NCBI GenBank assembly: GCA_026874595.1
Contig: CM049318.1
Location: 24,509,456-24,573,455 of the forward strand
Origin: Sipunculus nudus
Taxonomy: Eukaryota > Annelida > Sipuncula > Golfingiida > Sipunculidae
Direction of reading: 5' to 3'
Length of the DNA stretch: 64,000 bases
In this document: positions 36,300 through 50,695 of the stretch, in pieces
Position numbering within the stretch: position 1 is the first letter of the stretch
Layout of the letters: every line of letters starts with the position of its first letter
Made by a program: the position numbers and the translations under genes
Notes under the pieces: generated by a model
The model's database searches: none
What the model was told of the DNA's origin: nothing
What the model saw: the letters and a program-made list of their open reading frames with translations, nothing else

Positions 36300-37203
36300 C
36301 TTTAAAGTGTACGACTTCTTCGTGATGAGCAGCTTGCAGACATGCCGTTCCTCCTTTTCCCAGCCTGCTGCTTCAATACACCAGCTGACTCGAGATGTGC
36401 ATACTCATGAGACGGAGCGACGAGGAAGAAAAAAAACAACAGGTCTCTGCAGCGAACATTGGCGGGATCTGTGTACGACTCACTCTGCCATCACGTGGAG
36501 CATCATACGCCAAGATATTCCTGTTCAGCCGGCTGTGTCAATAATACATAACGCAGAGGCGTAGCGCACTCCAGTAACCTTTGATATGTTTTGTTACATC
36601 TGGCTCAGAGAGTTTTATATCAGCTTAATCTATATTATCAGAATCACCCATAATACTGACCTATTTTGAGTTGTTGTGCAGTCGGTTGTTGATAATGAAA
36701 TATCACTGTAAAGAATAAGCAAAAGAAGAATCAGCATAGAATGCGTCCAATTTACGTTTGTGTTTGTTTGTGTTTTGTCTGTACACAAAATTACTCAAGC
36801 ATTTATGAACGGGATCTTTAATATTTTCAGGACTTTTCGGGAATAGGCAAGTAAAGAATCGATTTTAGATTTTGGTATAGATCGGTCACATGATCCGGAT
36901 TCAGAAACGTCAGCAAGATACATTCTCAAACGATCAGTCACTTATGTACGAATGTTCATGGAAATATGGGCCAAATAGTTGAATGCAAACACTAGATCTG
37001 GAGCAACCCTTGAAAGGTATCCCCCCCCCCCAAACCTGCATACGGCACAAGCTTGCATTCTTTAGAATACAGGTTTCTTCGGCCATTGTCCGTGCTTTAA
37101 GTACAAAACCGTTCGCCCTCTTCCTTACGTTAACCGATACAATTTAACAAGGGACCCCTCTGGTCAGCGCTCAGCTGATTATGTCTATACGGATATGTTT
37201 ATC

Positions 37204-38886
37204 AGTTTTCCCCTAAATATGGGTACTGTGATGATCCATAATCTAATCCGAGAATCGACGGGCCCTGTAACCTTGACCTAATATAAAAGTCAAGCCTGAA
37301 ACATATATATAAATCCAAACTGGAGATATAATCCGGAAACAAATATGTGCCCAGATGACCACTGTGAATTTGACCTTCGATATTGTAGCCCTGAAACAAA
37401 TCAACTTTTCCCCCTATTGGCTGGTCAGCTATTTGTGCACATTTGAAGGTTTGTTATGAACTGTTTGGCTTAAAATGCATACAAAATCATTCTAATGAAG
37501 TTGGTCATGTGAACTTGACTTTAGGTTTCATGCCCCCCGGAATTAACAGAGTTTTTACCCTAGTGGTGGGCAATATATAAATCAGGTTTGAAACCAATAT
37601 TTCAGTCCAAACTGGTGTTACTATCTGGAACTAATATGTGGATAGATGGCCCCGTGACCTAGACCTATGACTTTGTGACCCCAAAACCCATAAGTCTGTG
37701 CCATTGTTGACAGATTGGAAATGTCTGGAAAATTGAAGGTTTGGATCGAAAAGGTTGGCTTGAAAAACATCTACAGATCAAACATTTTTAGAGAAGTGAA
37801 TGTGTGACCTTACCCTTTAATCTCATGATCCCAAAATAAAAAAAAAAAAAATCTTCTAACACAGAAACCAATATGTCAATCATAAATGGAGTTATCATCC
37901 GATAACAAATATGTGTACAAATGGCTACTGTGACCTTGACCTTTGTCACTCTAACCCTTCCATCAATAAGCTCCCTCACCTATAGGCATGTGCGCTATAT
38001 CTGCAGGATTGAAGGTTTGGTATGAAAAGTTTAGTTTAAAGCCATCCACAATCTTTCTTAATAAGTGGGACATGTGAACTTGAACTTTGACCTCAGAACC
38101 CCAAAATCAACAGAGTTCTTGTGTTACAGGTTGACCATAGTCGATTTAAGTTTTGAAATCCAATGTCAATCCAAACTGGATTTATCATGAATATGAAACA
38201 AAGATGACGGACATACAGAAAGACGAACAGACGGAAATCCAGGGTGATTAATATGGGACATCCTCTTATTCAAGCAGAGCCCTACTCAACACATAAAATT
38301 TAGGACACAGATGTTACTGCTGCTGCGAATTTGATAGTTTCCAAAAAATGTATATAAATAGAAAAAAAATACAGGTGGCGGCACCTGGGTGTCAGGACAC
38401 TGGAAGAATCCACAGCTAAGAAATTAGAAACTGGGGACCCATTGGTCTCGACGCTCAGCTGAATTTGTCTTTAAAGATAAGTTTATGTGCTTATTTTCAA
38501 AATACGGGTCCAGACGTCAATTGGAAGCCAACCTGTCTACCAAAACTGAAGTTACGAATCAATAACTAATTTGAGACTGGATCAGCCCTGCAACCTTGAA
38601 CTTGGACCTAGTGACCCCAAAATTAGAGGGTGCGCCATGTGGAAGACGGAAGGTTTGGAATGAAATGTTTGACTCAAAATGCATCATCATTCTTTCTAAA
38701 TATGTGGTTTCTTTGACCTTGACCTTTAACCTCATGAGTACCAAATCAATAGAGATATTGCGATGGAGATGGGCGATATAAATCAAGTACGAAATACCTA
38801 TGTCAATCCAAACTGAACTTATCATCAGGAAATAAATTTGACGTACATACAGAAAGACGAACAGACAGACAGGCTGATTAATATAG
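37204..38886. repeat. TGACCTTGA-rich satellite-like array, copy 2/3 junction
   Basis: Same organisation, with exact TGACCTTGA at 37931-37939. It differs from copy 1 by about ten substitutions and a longer A-run near 37836. This is a far higher density than in the rest of the unit. Confidence 0.7.
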
Positions 38887-40128
38887 GGAATCCACTTTTT
38901 TCAAGCGGGGTACTAATAAACACACACGTTTTCAGGACACAGATAAAAACCACTGTTGCAAATCTGATAGTGTCAATATGATTTTGCAGTCTCAAATAAA
39001 AAGAGTGGAAAAAATACTGATGGCGCCACCAGTCTTCAAGAACTGAGGAAACCAATCATAATCAATAAACACATCAGGTTCCAGGACACTGAATGAAACC
39101 ACAGTTGAGAAACTGACATAATTGCTGTCATTTCATGGTCACAAAAACAGAAAAAAAATCGTAAAAACTAGAAATATACAGGTGGCGCCATATATAGGAT
39201 ATAGGTCACGTGATCTTAATTTAGGGTTCCAAAGAGATTTATTATTCACCACCTTGGATGTATACTTAGAAGTTTTTAGGTCCAGCGTTTACGATTTGTG
39301 CCCTGCTAACGGACAGACGGACCCTCGGACAGACGGACGGAGTGCGCAATAACAGCCATACCTATACCTCAGTCTACTTTCAGTTAGCTGAGCTAAACAA
39401 CGGCTTGAGCTTAATTTTGGCTATCTGCATTGACTTACAGCTTGGAAAAAAAAATGAAAAATCTTCTTCTCCAGATTCATTCAGCCAAATTGTTCAGTTT
39501 TTCACTGAAATTATCCAAGAGCCGAGCTCTCTTAAGTTCGTTCATACGGTTCGGGTTCGATTAATTTTAGACGACTTACAGGAATTGGAACACAGTCATT
39601 TGGCCATGTACGCATACTAATATAACAATCTTAGAAACGGCAGGAGCTAGCATAACCAAGTTTATATTTGAAATGTCAGTCATACTAACATTTTTTTGAT
39701 ATTGAGATGTTCAAATTATCAAATTATGATCAGTCCTTAAATATCTTTTATTCATGGCCAAGGTCGCTCAGGACTGTGTCCAAAGCAGTCCAGGACTAAG
39801 AGACCAGTCCACTAAGTATCGAAAACAGAGCGGACCGGACCGGGTTTAAGTCCAGTCAGATCTCGTCTCATCTTATCCTCTCTGTATGCGGCACACTTAA
39901 TATTCCATGCTCCCAATAAGGTCACCGACCCCATTCGCAGAGTACTTTCATTATTATCATCAGAAATTAGAAATTAGAAGAACTCACACAGCCATAGCCG
40001 CCGCCAGCACCTCTTTATTTATCTGCATCCAGGCCCACCTTAAAATTGAAAGGAGCCAAACCACCTGTCTTATCTTTATAAACTAAAGGTAATCCCTCGG
40101 AACTTTAATAAAAAGTGAGTCAGAAAGC

Positions 40129-40353
40129 ATGGAAATCACCACACTGCTTGTTATCTTCATATCAACGTGTTTATACTATCTGAGGGGTCGCCAAATTAAA
40201 ACAAATCCAACAAGGGCAAGTAAGATAACCCAGAGCTTTGCAAATGGCGTTCTACAAGAAGGGAACCTTTCTACCTTCGAATATAGGCAACCTACCACCT
40301 TAGGTTACATGTTTTTCCCATTTGTCAACATTGCTGTGTTTACCAGCACGTGA
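40129..40353 (+). CDS. Hypothetical 74-residue ORF, copy 3
   Basis: This has the same translation as in copies 1 and 2, although the surrounding sequence has picked up substitutions. That is weak evidence for constraint, since the overall copy-3 divergence here is low. Confidence 0.2.
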   Translation: MEITTLLVIFISTCLYYLRGRQIKTNPTRASKITQSFANGVLQEGNLSTFEYRQPTTLGYMFFPFVNIAVFTST

Positions 40354-41105
40354 TTGTTAAATAACTACATACATCCTTCATGGAGGCGTTATAAGAATTT
40401 CTTGTTACCAGAATTACCCTTAGGTCATTGATATATACTGGAAGAGAGGAAGAGAGAAATCAAAAAGATTCTTTTTAAAAAGGTAAGTGAGTGGGCAACT
40501 TTAATCAGCCCTTATCCAGGCAATCCCCTCTAACGCCCGTAATACATTGTAAACATTACGTATTATTGACGATTAACATACGTACTGCACAACAAACAAA
40601 AACTGTCATATACAAAAGTTTCAAGAAAATGTTTTAAGAACGTGTGGAAATGTTTACCTATATTTAAGTATATATATTTGCTAAAATAAGTTGTTATTGC
40701 TCATCTCATTTCAACGGATTCACGTGTTATCGCAACTTAATATAAAAATATAAACCAAAGATATAATTATGTTGACCATCATTTGGAAGGTCAAGTATAA
40801 TCAAACCAGTGGTACTCTAAAAAAAACTTTATATGTACATGAAACTTTATTCAGAGTGATGTGATATAAAGCTCAAGCAATACCATTGTTGTTATTCATA
40901 ATTAATGTGAAATGGAATGTACAGGAGGTTCAAATGTTGTATCATGTCAATCCCTTTTATATGAAGACAGGTTATCACATAAAATAAAATAATTGTATAC
41001 ATTATCGATTGTAGATATCCAGGTAAATTTGAAAAATTGAAGTAATACGCCAGGTAGTGATGCAATTATATTTGCAATGATACCCTAATCTTTGATTATT
41101 TATAT

Positions 41106-41110
<5 letters not shown>

Positions 41111-41157
<47 letters not shown>
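41111..41157. repeat. (TA)n microsatellite, tract 1, copy 3
   Basis: About 47 bp of TA. Confidence 0.98.
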
Positions 41158-41161
<4 letters not shown>

Positions 41162-42395
41162 AAGCGTACCCTTTGTTTAGATTCTTATTACAAACTTTTT
41201 TTTTAATTACTGACGGAAAACATATGGGGGGGGGAGGCAAAGGTAAACAAATCCGATCCGGTCTGGTCCTTTCTGTGTGCAACCCAATAAGGACCGGACC
41301 GGGAAAGAGAGCGTCGGTCTCTTCTGGATTCTTAGTTCTTTCCGGTCTTAGAACAGGATGCTATGTACACACAAGTACAAAAACAACCTCCTCCCGTAGG
41401 ATTTTGTTCCGAAATTGATTTAAATGCAGATTTCACACCTTATATTTCACAGATCTAGGTTTATAAGTGGTCTTGTCTCAATCTGTTATAAAACATCATT
41501 CTATGAATCAAAACTTTCATTTATAAAGGTGACATATCATATAGATAAACGTTGTTTGGTTATTTTCACCATTCATTCCTAGAATTGGCGCACATATTCC
41601 ACATCTTCCGTCTCTACCGGAAAAAAAAGATAGTATAGGGTATCTGTAGGGGGGGGGGGGCTGTGTTGTCGCCTGCTCACTTCTATATTTTTGGGCGAGG
41701 ATGGGTGGCTTTATATGAAATGGAGAAGTCTAACTTACGAGTCCGTGGACATTTCTGAATTGGGATTATGGCTACCATGACATCTGAAATGAGAGGTCTT
41801 AGCTTTAGATGCAAGGTGTTAAAGGTAGTAACCTTCAGGCGACCGGTCTGTGAGGAAATAGGCTTTATCATCAAATTTTCTGTTTGTGGTCATGTAGGAT
41901 GAATCTGGTTAATATTGCATTTGTAGTAATTATATTGACCATGGATTTATGGGATATTAAATGTCAATATCGAACAAGCATTTTTACAAATATTATATCA
42001 TTAATATTTAGTTTGAAAATTTGGGGCTTGGTCCAAAAAAGCGTTATTTCACTACAAACTTTGCCGATGCACGTACCCTTGCCCCATTTCTCTCCGCAGC
42101 ACCCTTGACGGACCTTAACAGGTTATTATTTTTCCCATTTTCTCGGTTTCTTCGGAGTGGATTCATGGAGATTCGTGTCCATTCCCATATATAACCCTGT
42201 CAGATTCATTCATGGCAAGCATTTCAAAGGTATTCACGGGCCGCCATCATTTGCACAAACTAATAGGCCTACCTGAAGTAACAGGTTGAAGTCAATAAAG
42301 AGACTGAAACTTCTGCAAGTACCTCAAAAATACGTAGCATCACGATATACCTAAAACTACCTGATACTTTAACATGGAAAACAAGATTCAGATAA

Positions 42396-42579
42396 CGGCA
42401 ATTGTGGTGTAGTGGTACCGCAAAGGACATGCTAGCAGGTTGTTAGTTCAAATCTCAAGATTGTTCACGTTCGGTTCAACCCCAGGGTGAGCGCTGTGAA
42501 GGTTTAACGGGAAGGTTGTGCCAAACGGCCATGATTCACTTACAAAATAGTGCGCCTACATACAAAAAAAAATTATATG
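42396..42579 (+). mobile_element. tRNA-headed SINE, copy 3
   Basis: A box at 42405-42415 and B box at 42446-42454, both intact. Confidence 0.6.
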
Positions 42580-42912
42580 TGGCTGACCCGCCAAAATCAA
42601 GAGTACCCCGTGTTGTTGAGCAGCGCAGCTGCTGACTATTATCTGTCACGTTCTGATGCTAAATGACAATCGTGACAGTCAGTAGAGCAAAGCATTAAAT
42701 ACTCGACCCCTCTTTATCTTACAATCCTATTCGGGTCATTTATCTTCCCGCCCTAAATTTATTATTGTGATATAAATGGTAGCAGCAAAACCATGATTTC
42801 AACATAGATCTGGACATCCGGATTCTAGTGTGAAATCAATATGGCAGCACCAATGAGCGGTTTCGGGAAACTGTGAGGAATAACTTATGAATGTACAGTA
42901 ATTTCTCGGCAG

Positions 42913-43683
42913 ATGATTGTCTTGATTGACGTGGCCACTGCTACTGGGAAGGGTGTAAACTCTCTAACCAGCATGTTGGACTTCTTCTTTACCTACTATC
43001 GCGTCGGGGAGACATAGGTCAATTAACATGCTGGCAACTGTTGTGGCCAGAATAAGAATAATGTGATGATGCAATACCGCATGTCGCGTTTCATGACTGG
43101 CCGTCACAAGAGGATCACTCTCACATTTCGTATTGCTGGTCACACCAATGTTGGCCCTGACCGCTGCTTTGGTCTTCTCAAGAAGAAATTGAGACTGACT
43201 TATTTAGGTTGTCTAGGTCAGATTAAATGCCCACACCGGTTCCAGTACACAAGGCGTAGTTGTGTGGCACAGATAATTGCAGCATATTTGTACCAATGTG
43301 TAACTGGGTAAATTCCCCATGACAATTTTTTTAGGCTGCCTGCTGAAAAGCCGTACTATCATTTTACTTTTGAAAGCTCACAGCCTGGTCAGGTAGTTGC
43401 GAAAGAATCGAGTGAGGCAGTGGGCGGTTGCTCAACATATGCAATGATCTTTTCTGCAATGATCTTTTCATATTATATAGAGGACGAGCTGATACCTGAT
43501 GGGCTATCATTTGTTGCAGAGCTATATGAAGACACAGCGTGTTATCCCCACCGGACAGTAAAAAGAAGGTTAAGTCGAGTAACTAAACGTGAGGTCCTTC
43601 AGATAGATAGAGAGACACCCGGTGGAAGCGGTGTAGGAGGGGGGCTTTCAGAGAGAGTAATCGAGACGAAGGGGAGACAGTAG
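42913..43683 (+). pseudogene. DUF7869-like fossil, copy 3
   Basis: The three stops are shared with copies 1 and 2. Additional replacements are K to Q in the HRFKY segment and K to T in the YEDKAC segment, as expected for a neutrally drifting relic. Confidence 0.7.
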
Positions 43684-44083
43684 CGCCACCTAGTGGCAGA
43701 GGTAGGGGGAGAAGTAGAGACAATGCAGGAGCAGGCTAAATTAAGAGCGGTATGCTCCTGCAGAAACTTCATTGAGACAGGGATGGATGCAAGTTGTGGG
43801 AGAGATAGTAGCGCCACCTATTGAAAGGGGGGTAGATGCAGGCGGAGGGGTAGAGGCAGAGGAAGGGGTAATGATAACGGGGATTTCATGCAGGCACTTC
43901 AGGTGAGACAGGGATAGATGCAGGTAGTGTCAGAAACAGTGATAGTGCTGAGGGGGAGAGAGTAACGCAATCTAGTGGCAAATGGAGAGAAGTGGTAAAG
44001 GCAGGGTGAGGGTCAGAGGCAGGGGTAAGGAAGGGGGCGGGGAGGGGGAGGAGTATGGACAAAGGGAAGAGGCAAAGGTATTT
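43674..44083. repeat. G-rich block with CTCF-like motifs, copy 3
   Basis: The best motif is at 43681-43699 and is identical to copies 1 and 2. The G-quadruplex motif (about 44022-44048) is intact. An A to G change nearby adds another GGG. Confidence 0.6.
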
Positions 44084-44226
44084 AAGACATGTTGTGTACT
44101 GTCTGGACTTATGAGGATGCCCTTTATAATTATATTTCTTTGCATGAAATTGGTTGTTTTGGACTTGTGTGAAAGGAAATAAAGGTTGTTCTGTTTTGTC
44201 AGGAATAAAGCCTTTTGTTTCAACTT

Positions 44227-44817
44227 ATTAAAAATAATCTTAATAATCATTAATTTTATAAAGCGTTAAAATCCCCAAGAAATAGTGCCCTGAACGCTGT
44301 ACATGCCATAAAGTGACAAATGAAAAGATATTTGTTAAATTAGCAATGAATAAAATGAATTAATAAAAAATTACAAAATAAAGTTTTTAAATAATGAAAA
44401 AATAAAAAAAAGGGTCAAGATTTCATATTACAGAAGTTCATGGACAACAATATCCGTAAAACTGTTTTAACAAATTGGATTTAAGATAAGACTTTAAAGC
44501 TGACAGACTGGATTGTGATAGCAGGTACCGTGGTAATTCATTCCAGGGTTTAGGACCAGCTACATCGAAAGCTCTCATGCATATAGTCGATGACCTTGTG
44601 AATGGAAAGGCTAAGAGATATTGGCGGGAAGAGCAAAGCTCACGACTCTGCAGAAGCTCACGAAGCTCCTGTGGATAGTACGGAGCCAATTTTTTTTTTT
44701 TTTGCCTTAAATACGAGGACTAGATCTTTAAGGTGTATCCAGTGACACACTGGCAGCCAATAAAGAGAATAGAGCACAGAAGCGATGTGATCAGATTGAC
44801 ACTTTAAAGTAACAATA
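44227..44817 (-). mobile_element. LINE 3' fragment, copy 3
   Basis: This copy carries 15 extra bases near 44628-44646 that partly repeat the adjacent AGCTCACGA, adding five codons between the LLQS and RQYLL segments. It also has a longer T-run near 44690. The upstream coding frame is broken by that run, so only 44438-44689 stays open. Confidence 0.75.
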
Positions 44818-45727
44818 CTTCTATGTATTATTTTTTACTTTTTTTCAAATCAGTTTTACATAATCTTCAAAATGGTGTATCACATAACCATACTGCAGTA
44901 TTTATAGCATGAAACAAAAATGTCTGATTTCTATGATCCTTAAGTTTGATTTTCTCAAATCAATTTAGAAATAATTCGTTTAAAAAAAAACTAAAAAAAA
45001 GTTATAGCCGGTTTAAGAATCCAGATATGTCTAATCATTTGGTATCCAATTGGAACCCTATATGAGCTCTATCTAGTACAATTGTTAGCTCAAAAGTGAA
45101 AAACTGAGCTATGTGCCTGGTTTGTCATGAATAGTATATCTTAAAATAATTATGAACCCTCTGATAAGATCAGGATACACCACAGAGCTGTTATCTCATG
45201 ATGACACACTTTATACAACTTCCTGTCATTCGAGTTCCTACATAGTGAAAACAGTCTTTTTATCTAAATGTGGTAATTGTTGCATAAATATATAAGTAGT
45301 TGATAACTTAAAAATGCTGCTTTTTACTTCGTGGGTCCCGACTTTGTTCGTATAGCATATGAAAAAAAAATCCAACATGGTTAGAAATTATTACCCCGCT
45401 ATTCTTCAAATAAATTGTTTGAAACATTTTAACGTTTCGTTTTCTATTAAAATAGCAGTAAAATTAATATATTTTCCACTTCTGAAAATCTCTCAGATCT
45501 CACATAACATATACTTCTTTATATTGAGAAAAACCTGTAGTAAAATCATATTTATCTTGTCTTATATATTATTCTTGTCTTCTATAGAAAGAGAATGAGA
45601 AAGATGTATGAATAGTTATGCTGGATTATTTTAAATAGGCAGCGGAAAAGAAAATACAGAAAAGTCGGTTTTCATAGGCAGGGAACTTTTCTGTGTATTT
45701 TACGCCCATCTCTTTTTCTCACTCTTT

Positions 45728-45728
<1 letters not shown>

Positions 45729-45803
<75 letters not shown>
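45729..45803. repeat. (CT)n(TA)n compound microsatellite, copy 3
   Basis: About 34 bp of CT followed by about 41 bp of TA. Confidence 0.97.
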
Positions 45804-45807
<4 letters not shown>

Positions 45808-47459
45808 CATATATTAAGGTATTTACATTAAGGTATTTAAGTTTTGTATTCAGCTTTTCCTGATAATACATAAAAAAATATAATAAATGTAAAATTAGCA
45901 TGTACAAATGTTGTCACGATATGGCCATGGTATAGTTAATGTCCTTGGATGTATGTAAACGGAGAACAAATCGTCTATGTTACGTAGAACTCAGAAAGGA
46001 AGATGACCCATTAACTTGACAATAAGCATTATGATAAATAAATCAATAAGAATTCATTCTTTATAAGTTGAGACCCTATTACAAATGTTAGCAATGTTGT
46101 ATGGTAAACGGAAGAAAACCCGTTTTTTGTCTAATATATATCGTAATGCCTATTTGAATTTAAAACGGTAATATAACAATGGATATTTTACTTAAATCGT
46201 AAGTTTGACTGTACCGTCCGATAGTAATATAAGGATTTCAAGACAGTTTGCAGCTATTGATTTTGGAATCGTAAAGTTTCTCAGGTCAGAAAAATATTAA
46301 GCAATTTTAATGTTTTCATCATACTTATTATAATTAAAAATTACTTATCACAAATGTCTACCATTTTTGTTTTCCATATCGTCCATCAAACGTAAGCCGG
46401 TGTTTTTGTTGAATCAGCTATGTTGAAGAGGAGAGACACCATCATTTCAAACGATTTTACAGTAGATAAATTTATATTACCTTTGTGACTTCTGCAGAAA
46501 AAAAAACATAACCAACACGTTTAACTATGACAAATTCCATTCCTGTTGAGATCGCCTATACCATTGTGTTTCAGGGATAACATATGAACCACACAAAATC
46601 AGTAAACTCGTGTTGTGCCTTGTACTGTAATTTGGTGTTACAGGGTTAACTTCTTGGTATTACATGATACAGGTAATGGAAATAAGTGATTTCACCACCT
46701 TCGTGTAAAATTAGCGAGTAATCGTTAAATGACATATTTTAATACCATAAAAAATTTCCCATGCGCATGTTGCAATCTTGATAAACTTGTTTGAAAACAC
46801 CGGGGAGCCAATCAAGTGAAAATAGGCTTAGGTCTTACACTAAGGTGACAAACGAAATACACACAGATATATATTAACCGAACTGGTCAAAATTTGTAGA
46901 ACTAGCTCAGGTATATGGTGGTCAAATGTTACAAATGTTAATTAAGGTACCAAAAAGGGATTTATATCTGGACAATTTCAGGCATCCTTGGGGTTTATTA
47001 AATGCAAATTAGAGAAAATCCTATTTCGAAAACTTAATTTACAATTAGTTTGATTCTACAATATAATTATGACTGACACTCAGATCAAGTAAAATGATTT
47101 CTGATGAAAAACTTCTGCTGAGCGACTAATTATCATAGATGCACAATAAAATGGATTGTTTTGATATTGAAAACTTTTGAACGTGATCAAATAGGTGGAC
47201 TGTTACGGTAACAATACGATAAAAAGTGGTTTAGGTCTATAGTTTTCAGAATGACCTACATGTGGGTGACACCCCTCGTTATGTCAGCAATTAAAATGCA
47301 CATAAAATGTATACACCTAATCCAGTAAATTATTAAATCATAAGGACGGTTTAAAACGTAATTCCCAGTGCTGCCATCTATCAGAATTACTATGAAACTG
47401 CAATGCAGAGCATACTGACATTGACAGCAACCGTACGTTTGAAACAAGCATGTGAATGA

Positions 47460-48585
47460 TTAATTGGTGTTTTGGGGTGAACATCGTTCACATATGGTCC
47501 AGGCACCGTGATGTCTTTCCGAGTGGCTGACTATCAAAGGAGTTATAGTTTTAGTGGATCCATAAATCTACTATTTTATATATGATACATTCCCAGTAAC
47601 AAAGGAAAAAATAACCAAAACATATCATCCACGGCAGGTATTTGTTGCTTCGTTGAAATCCATCATAACAGACTATTTAACTAATGTTGAGTAATGTTGG
47701 CCTTTGCATTCCTTTCACGCAATCTTTGCATGGTCCCACTTATTAAGTTTATGTGGAGTGGCACCCATTAAAGAATTTAAGATTTGTCATGCAGTTCCGT
47801 CAAAAAATATGCTTTCATGTGTCTTTACCTGAACAAATTATAAAATGAATTATAAAACATAACATCTATCTATAATATATTTCAAGTCTCCTGTAAAGGT
47901 TCTTGTTCCTGTGCTGGACATGGATAGACAAGATTAACGAGAGCAGGTGTACAATGCGGTACCACTCTCTTAATTGCCTGATTACAATGCTTTGCTCTGT
48001 GCCCAACCTATTGGTGTAACCTAAAGGATCATGATATATATAAAGCAGTGTTTAAAAACTTGATTGGCCAGCCAGCTATATTCCGCCAAGATTATGAATA
48101 TGAAACGCATACTACTTCTTCATGTTTGTGCACTGATGTATACATGGTGATTATCATAAATGGGAGTGAATTCATTCGCAAGAAATAAATGCTTATTGCT
48201 TTTTCGTCCTTATTGGTATTCCTGGCGATAAAGATTCGTTTTAGTATATTATTACTGTTAATGTTTTAAAGATAAAGCAAAGTTCTTTATATTAAATAAT
48301 CTGATAACCAAAAGAATAAATAATAATATGCCATCCATTGAAATTGAGCCTAGGGTGTAAAGCCTTTAGCAGGAGATAATTTTAAAATTTCTTTACAGAG
48401 GCTTTAACAAAGACTTAGGACACAGTCAAACAAGGTTTCTTAACTGGGATCTTTCCTGCGATGTTGCCTACCCCGTATCTGTTTATGACACATTTAACCT
48501 GGAGTTAGATGGATTATGTGTTAATACTCCGTGTTGAAGACATTAATCTAATCTAACGAAGTATAAAAGTGCCCTAGTTTCCAAT

Positions 48586-48624
<39 letters not shown>

Positions 48625-49137
48625 AACATATATATATGTATCATAGTGGAGAGCATAACATATTTTTGTACAGAAAATTCTCATGTGCCAAATCATGTGC
48701 CTAAATGTGTTCTTCTTGTGCTGTTTCGCCTTAAATAAGTAATAGATAACTTATTTGACTTACTGTGAATTGATATGGATCAGCTGTAACAGCAGCAGCA
48801 AAATACCTTCCGGACCAAGAATCCTCAAAGTGTAACACATCTTGCATGAGCAGCTTGTCAAGATGCGGTCCCTTATCTACCCAGGCCGCTGCTCCAATAT
48901 ACCAGGATGTGTTTACTACTGAGACGAAACGACGAGGAAGGAAAAAAGCAACAGGTTTCCGCAGCGAACCATAGCAGGACTATACACGAATCACTCTGCC
49001 TTCAGGTAGAGGATTATACGCCAGGGAAATGATATTCCTGTTATGTTTGCTGTGTCTGTTATGCATTACACAGATTCGTGTCACATTCTAGTAAACTTTG
49101 TTTTGTTTTTGTTACATGAAGCTCAGAGAATTTTATA
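47460..49137 (-). pseudogene. Block A broken paralogue, copy 3
   Basis: TATA box at 49130-49137, leader ATG at 48838-48840, and second-exon counterpart beginning at TAA 47460-47462. The lesions are shared with copies 1 and 2, so the decay predates amplification. Confidence 0.4.
48584..48624. repeat. (CA)n(TA)n compound microsatellite, copy 3
   Basis: The TA part is only about 22 bp, less than half of that in copies 1 and 2. Confidence 0.97.
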
Positions 49138-50570
49138 TTCACTTAATTTGTAATCAGGATAGCCATTAACTTGTCTGTAGGCTTGTCATTTTGGTTGTTG
49201 ATAATGTTTAGAAAAAGCAAAATATCGCCCCCATCAGGAGAGCATGAATTCTTCCCCGTTCGTATGTGTGTTTTTGTTCACAACATAACACACGCAATAA
49301 TAAACAGAATCTCGTTATATTTTAGGGCATTTCGGGTTTAGGCTAGCAAAGAATCGATTTTAGATTTTGATGGCGATCAAGCACATGATCCGGTTTCAGG
49401 AACGCCAGCATTAAATAATATCAAAGGCATATCGTCATTGATGCACGGATGTATATGGGGATACGGGTCAAATAGGTGAATGCAACCGCTGGTCCTGGAG
49501 CATCCAGCGAATGGGACACCCCCATTAGCGGAGGCTTGCTTCACTTAGAATGCAGATTAAGTGTTGTGTACATTCATGCAAGTATTTCAGGAGTTACGTT
49601 TGTTTGTTTTTTTTTAAGTATTTGGACTATTCATGTACATGTCACACTTGTTCAAGTAATCAAGTACTTCCAAAATCAGAGTCAAGCATAATATCAAGGC
49701 AGAATAAACCCGGATGTGTATCCTATTGCATAGGTTCACATTTGGCTTGTCGGCCTTGTTTATCAAATATTCACACAACCTAGGATATAATCTGTATGTT
49801 TGTATTCGCACGCGTGATACGGTTGAAGAAGATATGTGTTTGAAAATTGTACCCTCTATTTCTTGAGTATTTCTATGTTACGTAACGTTGACTCTACAAT
49901 ATTACACATTTTTATATTATAAAGTAATGCTAATGGATGGCTACACATATTAGTAATTTTCTTTTCATTCTAAATGAATGTTTAAAAAATTCGGCACAGA
50001 ATTGCGTAATGCAAATTTAACAACTTTTTAAATACACCTACTGTCGACTTTTCATTTTTCTTTATGTATGAATGGGAGCTGTAAAGCATATCAAAAGCGG
50101 TCCCGGATCACTACTTATTCTTCGATGATGAGGCATACATGAAGAATAATTTAATAATAGGATACAAAACAAAATAAAATAATTGTTTTACGGAATACCG
50201 GCCACCCTATTTTCTGCCGATCTCTTTCGTGCTATTGCCTCAGCCTCTTCAAGGATATAATGATGTGAATAAAAAATTCAAAAGTTTCATTTATAAAGGT
50301 GCAATATAAAGTAAAAAAACTTTGTGTTTTTTATTCAAAATGAACTCCAAGAACTGCCAGACATATTCAACGTTTTGTTTTGACCGTAAAAGTAAATGAA
50401 ACGGTGTGTTGGCGTTGGTGTTATCGCCCGGCCGCTCCTATTTTCTTTGGCGGAGGCGGCTGTGTGGCTTAATTTGAAATAATGAAGTCCAACTCACTAG
50501 TAAGAGTACCATTCCGAGTCAAAGCCCTTCGAGTCAAGGTTCCTAAAAGGATTACTGCATCACTGGTGTA

Positions 50571-50605
50571 TTATATATATATTTATATATATATATATAT
50601 ATATA
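50571..50605. repeat. (TA)n microsatellite, tract 4, copy 3, interrupted
   Basis: TA tract shortened to about 35 bp and broken by ATTTA. Interruption usually stabilises such tracts. Confidence 0.95.
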
Positions 50606-50638
50606 AATTTATAAGTGGTATTATTTTACAAACACCTT

Positions 50639-50640
<2 letters not shown>

Positions 50641-50694
<54 letters not shown>
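50641..50694. repeat. (TA)n microsatellite, tract 5, copy 3
   Basis: About 54 bp of TA. Confidence 0.97.

Positions 50695-50695
<1 letters not shown>

Larger units (their letters stand above)
19319..38646. repeat. Tandem 19.3-kb unit, copy 2
   Basis: This is the second full unit, 10 bp longer than copy 1. Offsets from copy 1 grow stepwise (19318, 19322, 19324, 19328, 19329) at the microsatellites and homopolymers. That is the pattern expected from slippage rather than from one large rearrangement. Private substitutions include A to T near 34998 and several in 37.4-38.4 kb. These differences argue that it is a separate genomic copy, although a haplotype or assembly duplication of copy 1 cannot be excluded from the sequence alone. 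Confidence 0.97.

Noticed and set aside
1-38646. Copies 1 and 2 as a pure assembly duplication
   Set aside because: Not fully excluded, but different microsatellite lengths and a cluster of substitutions favour two real copies; copy 3 and copy 4 certainly are.
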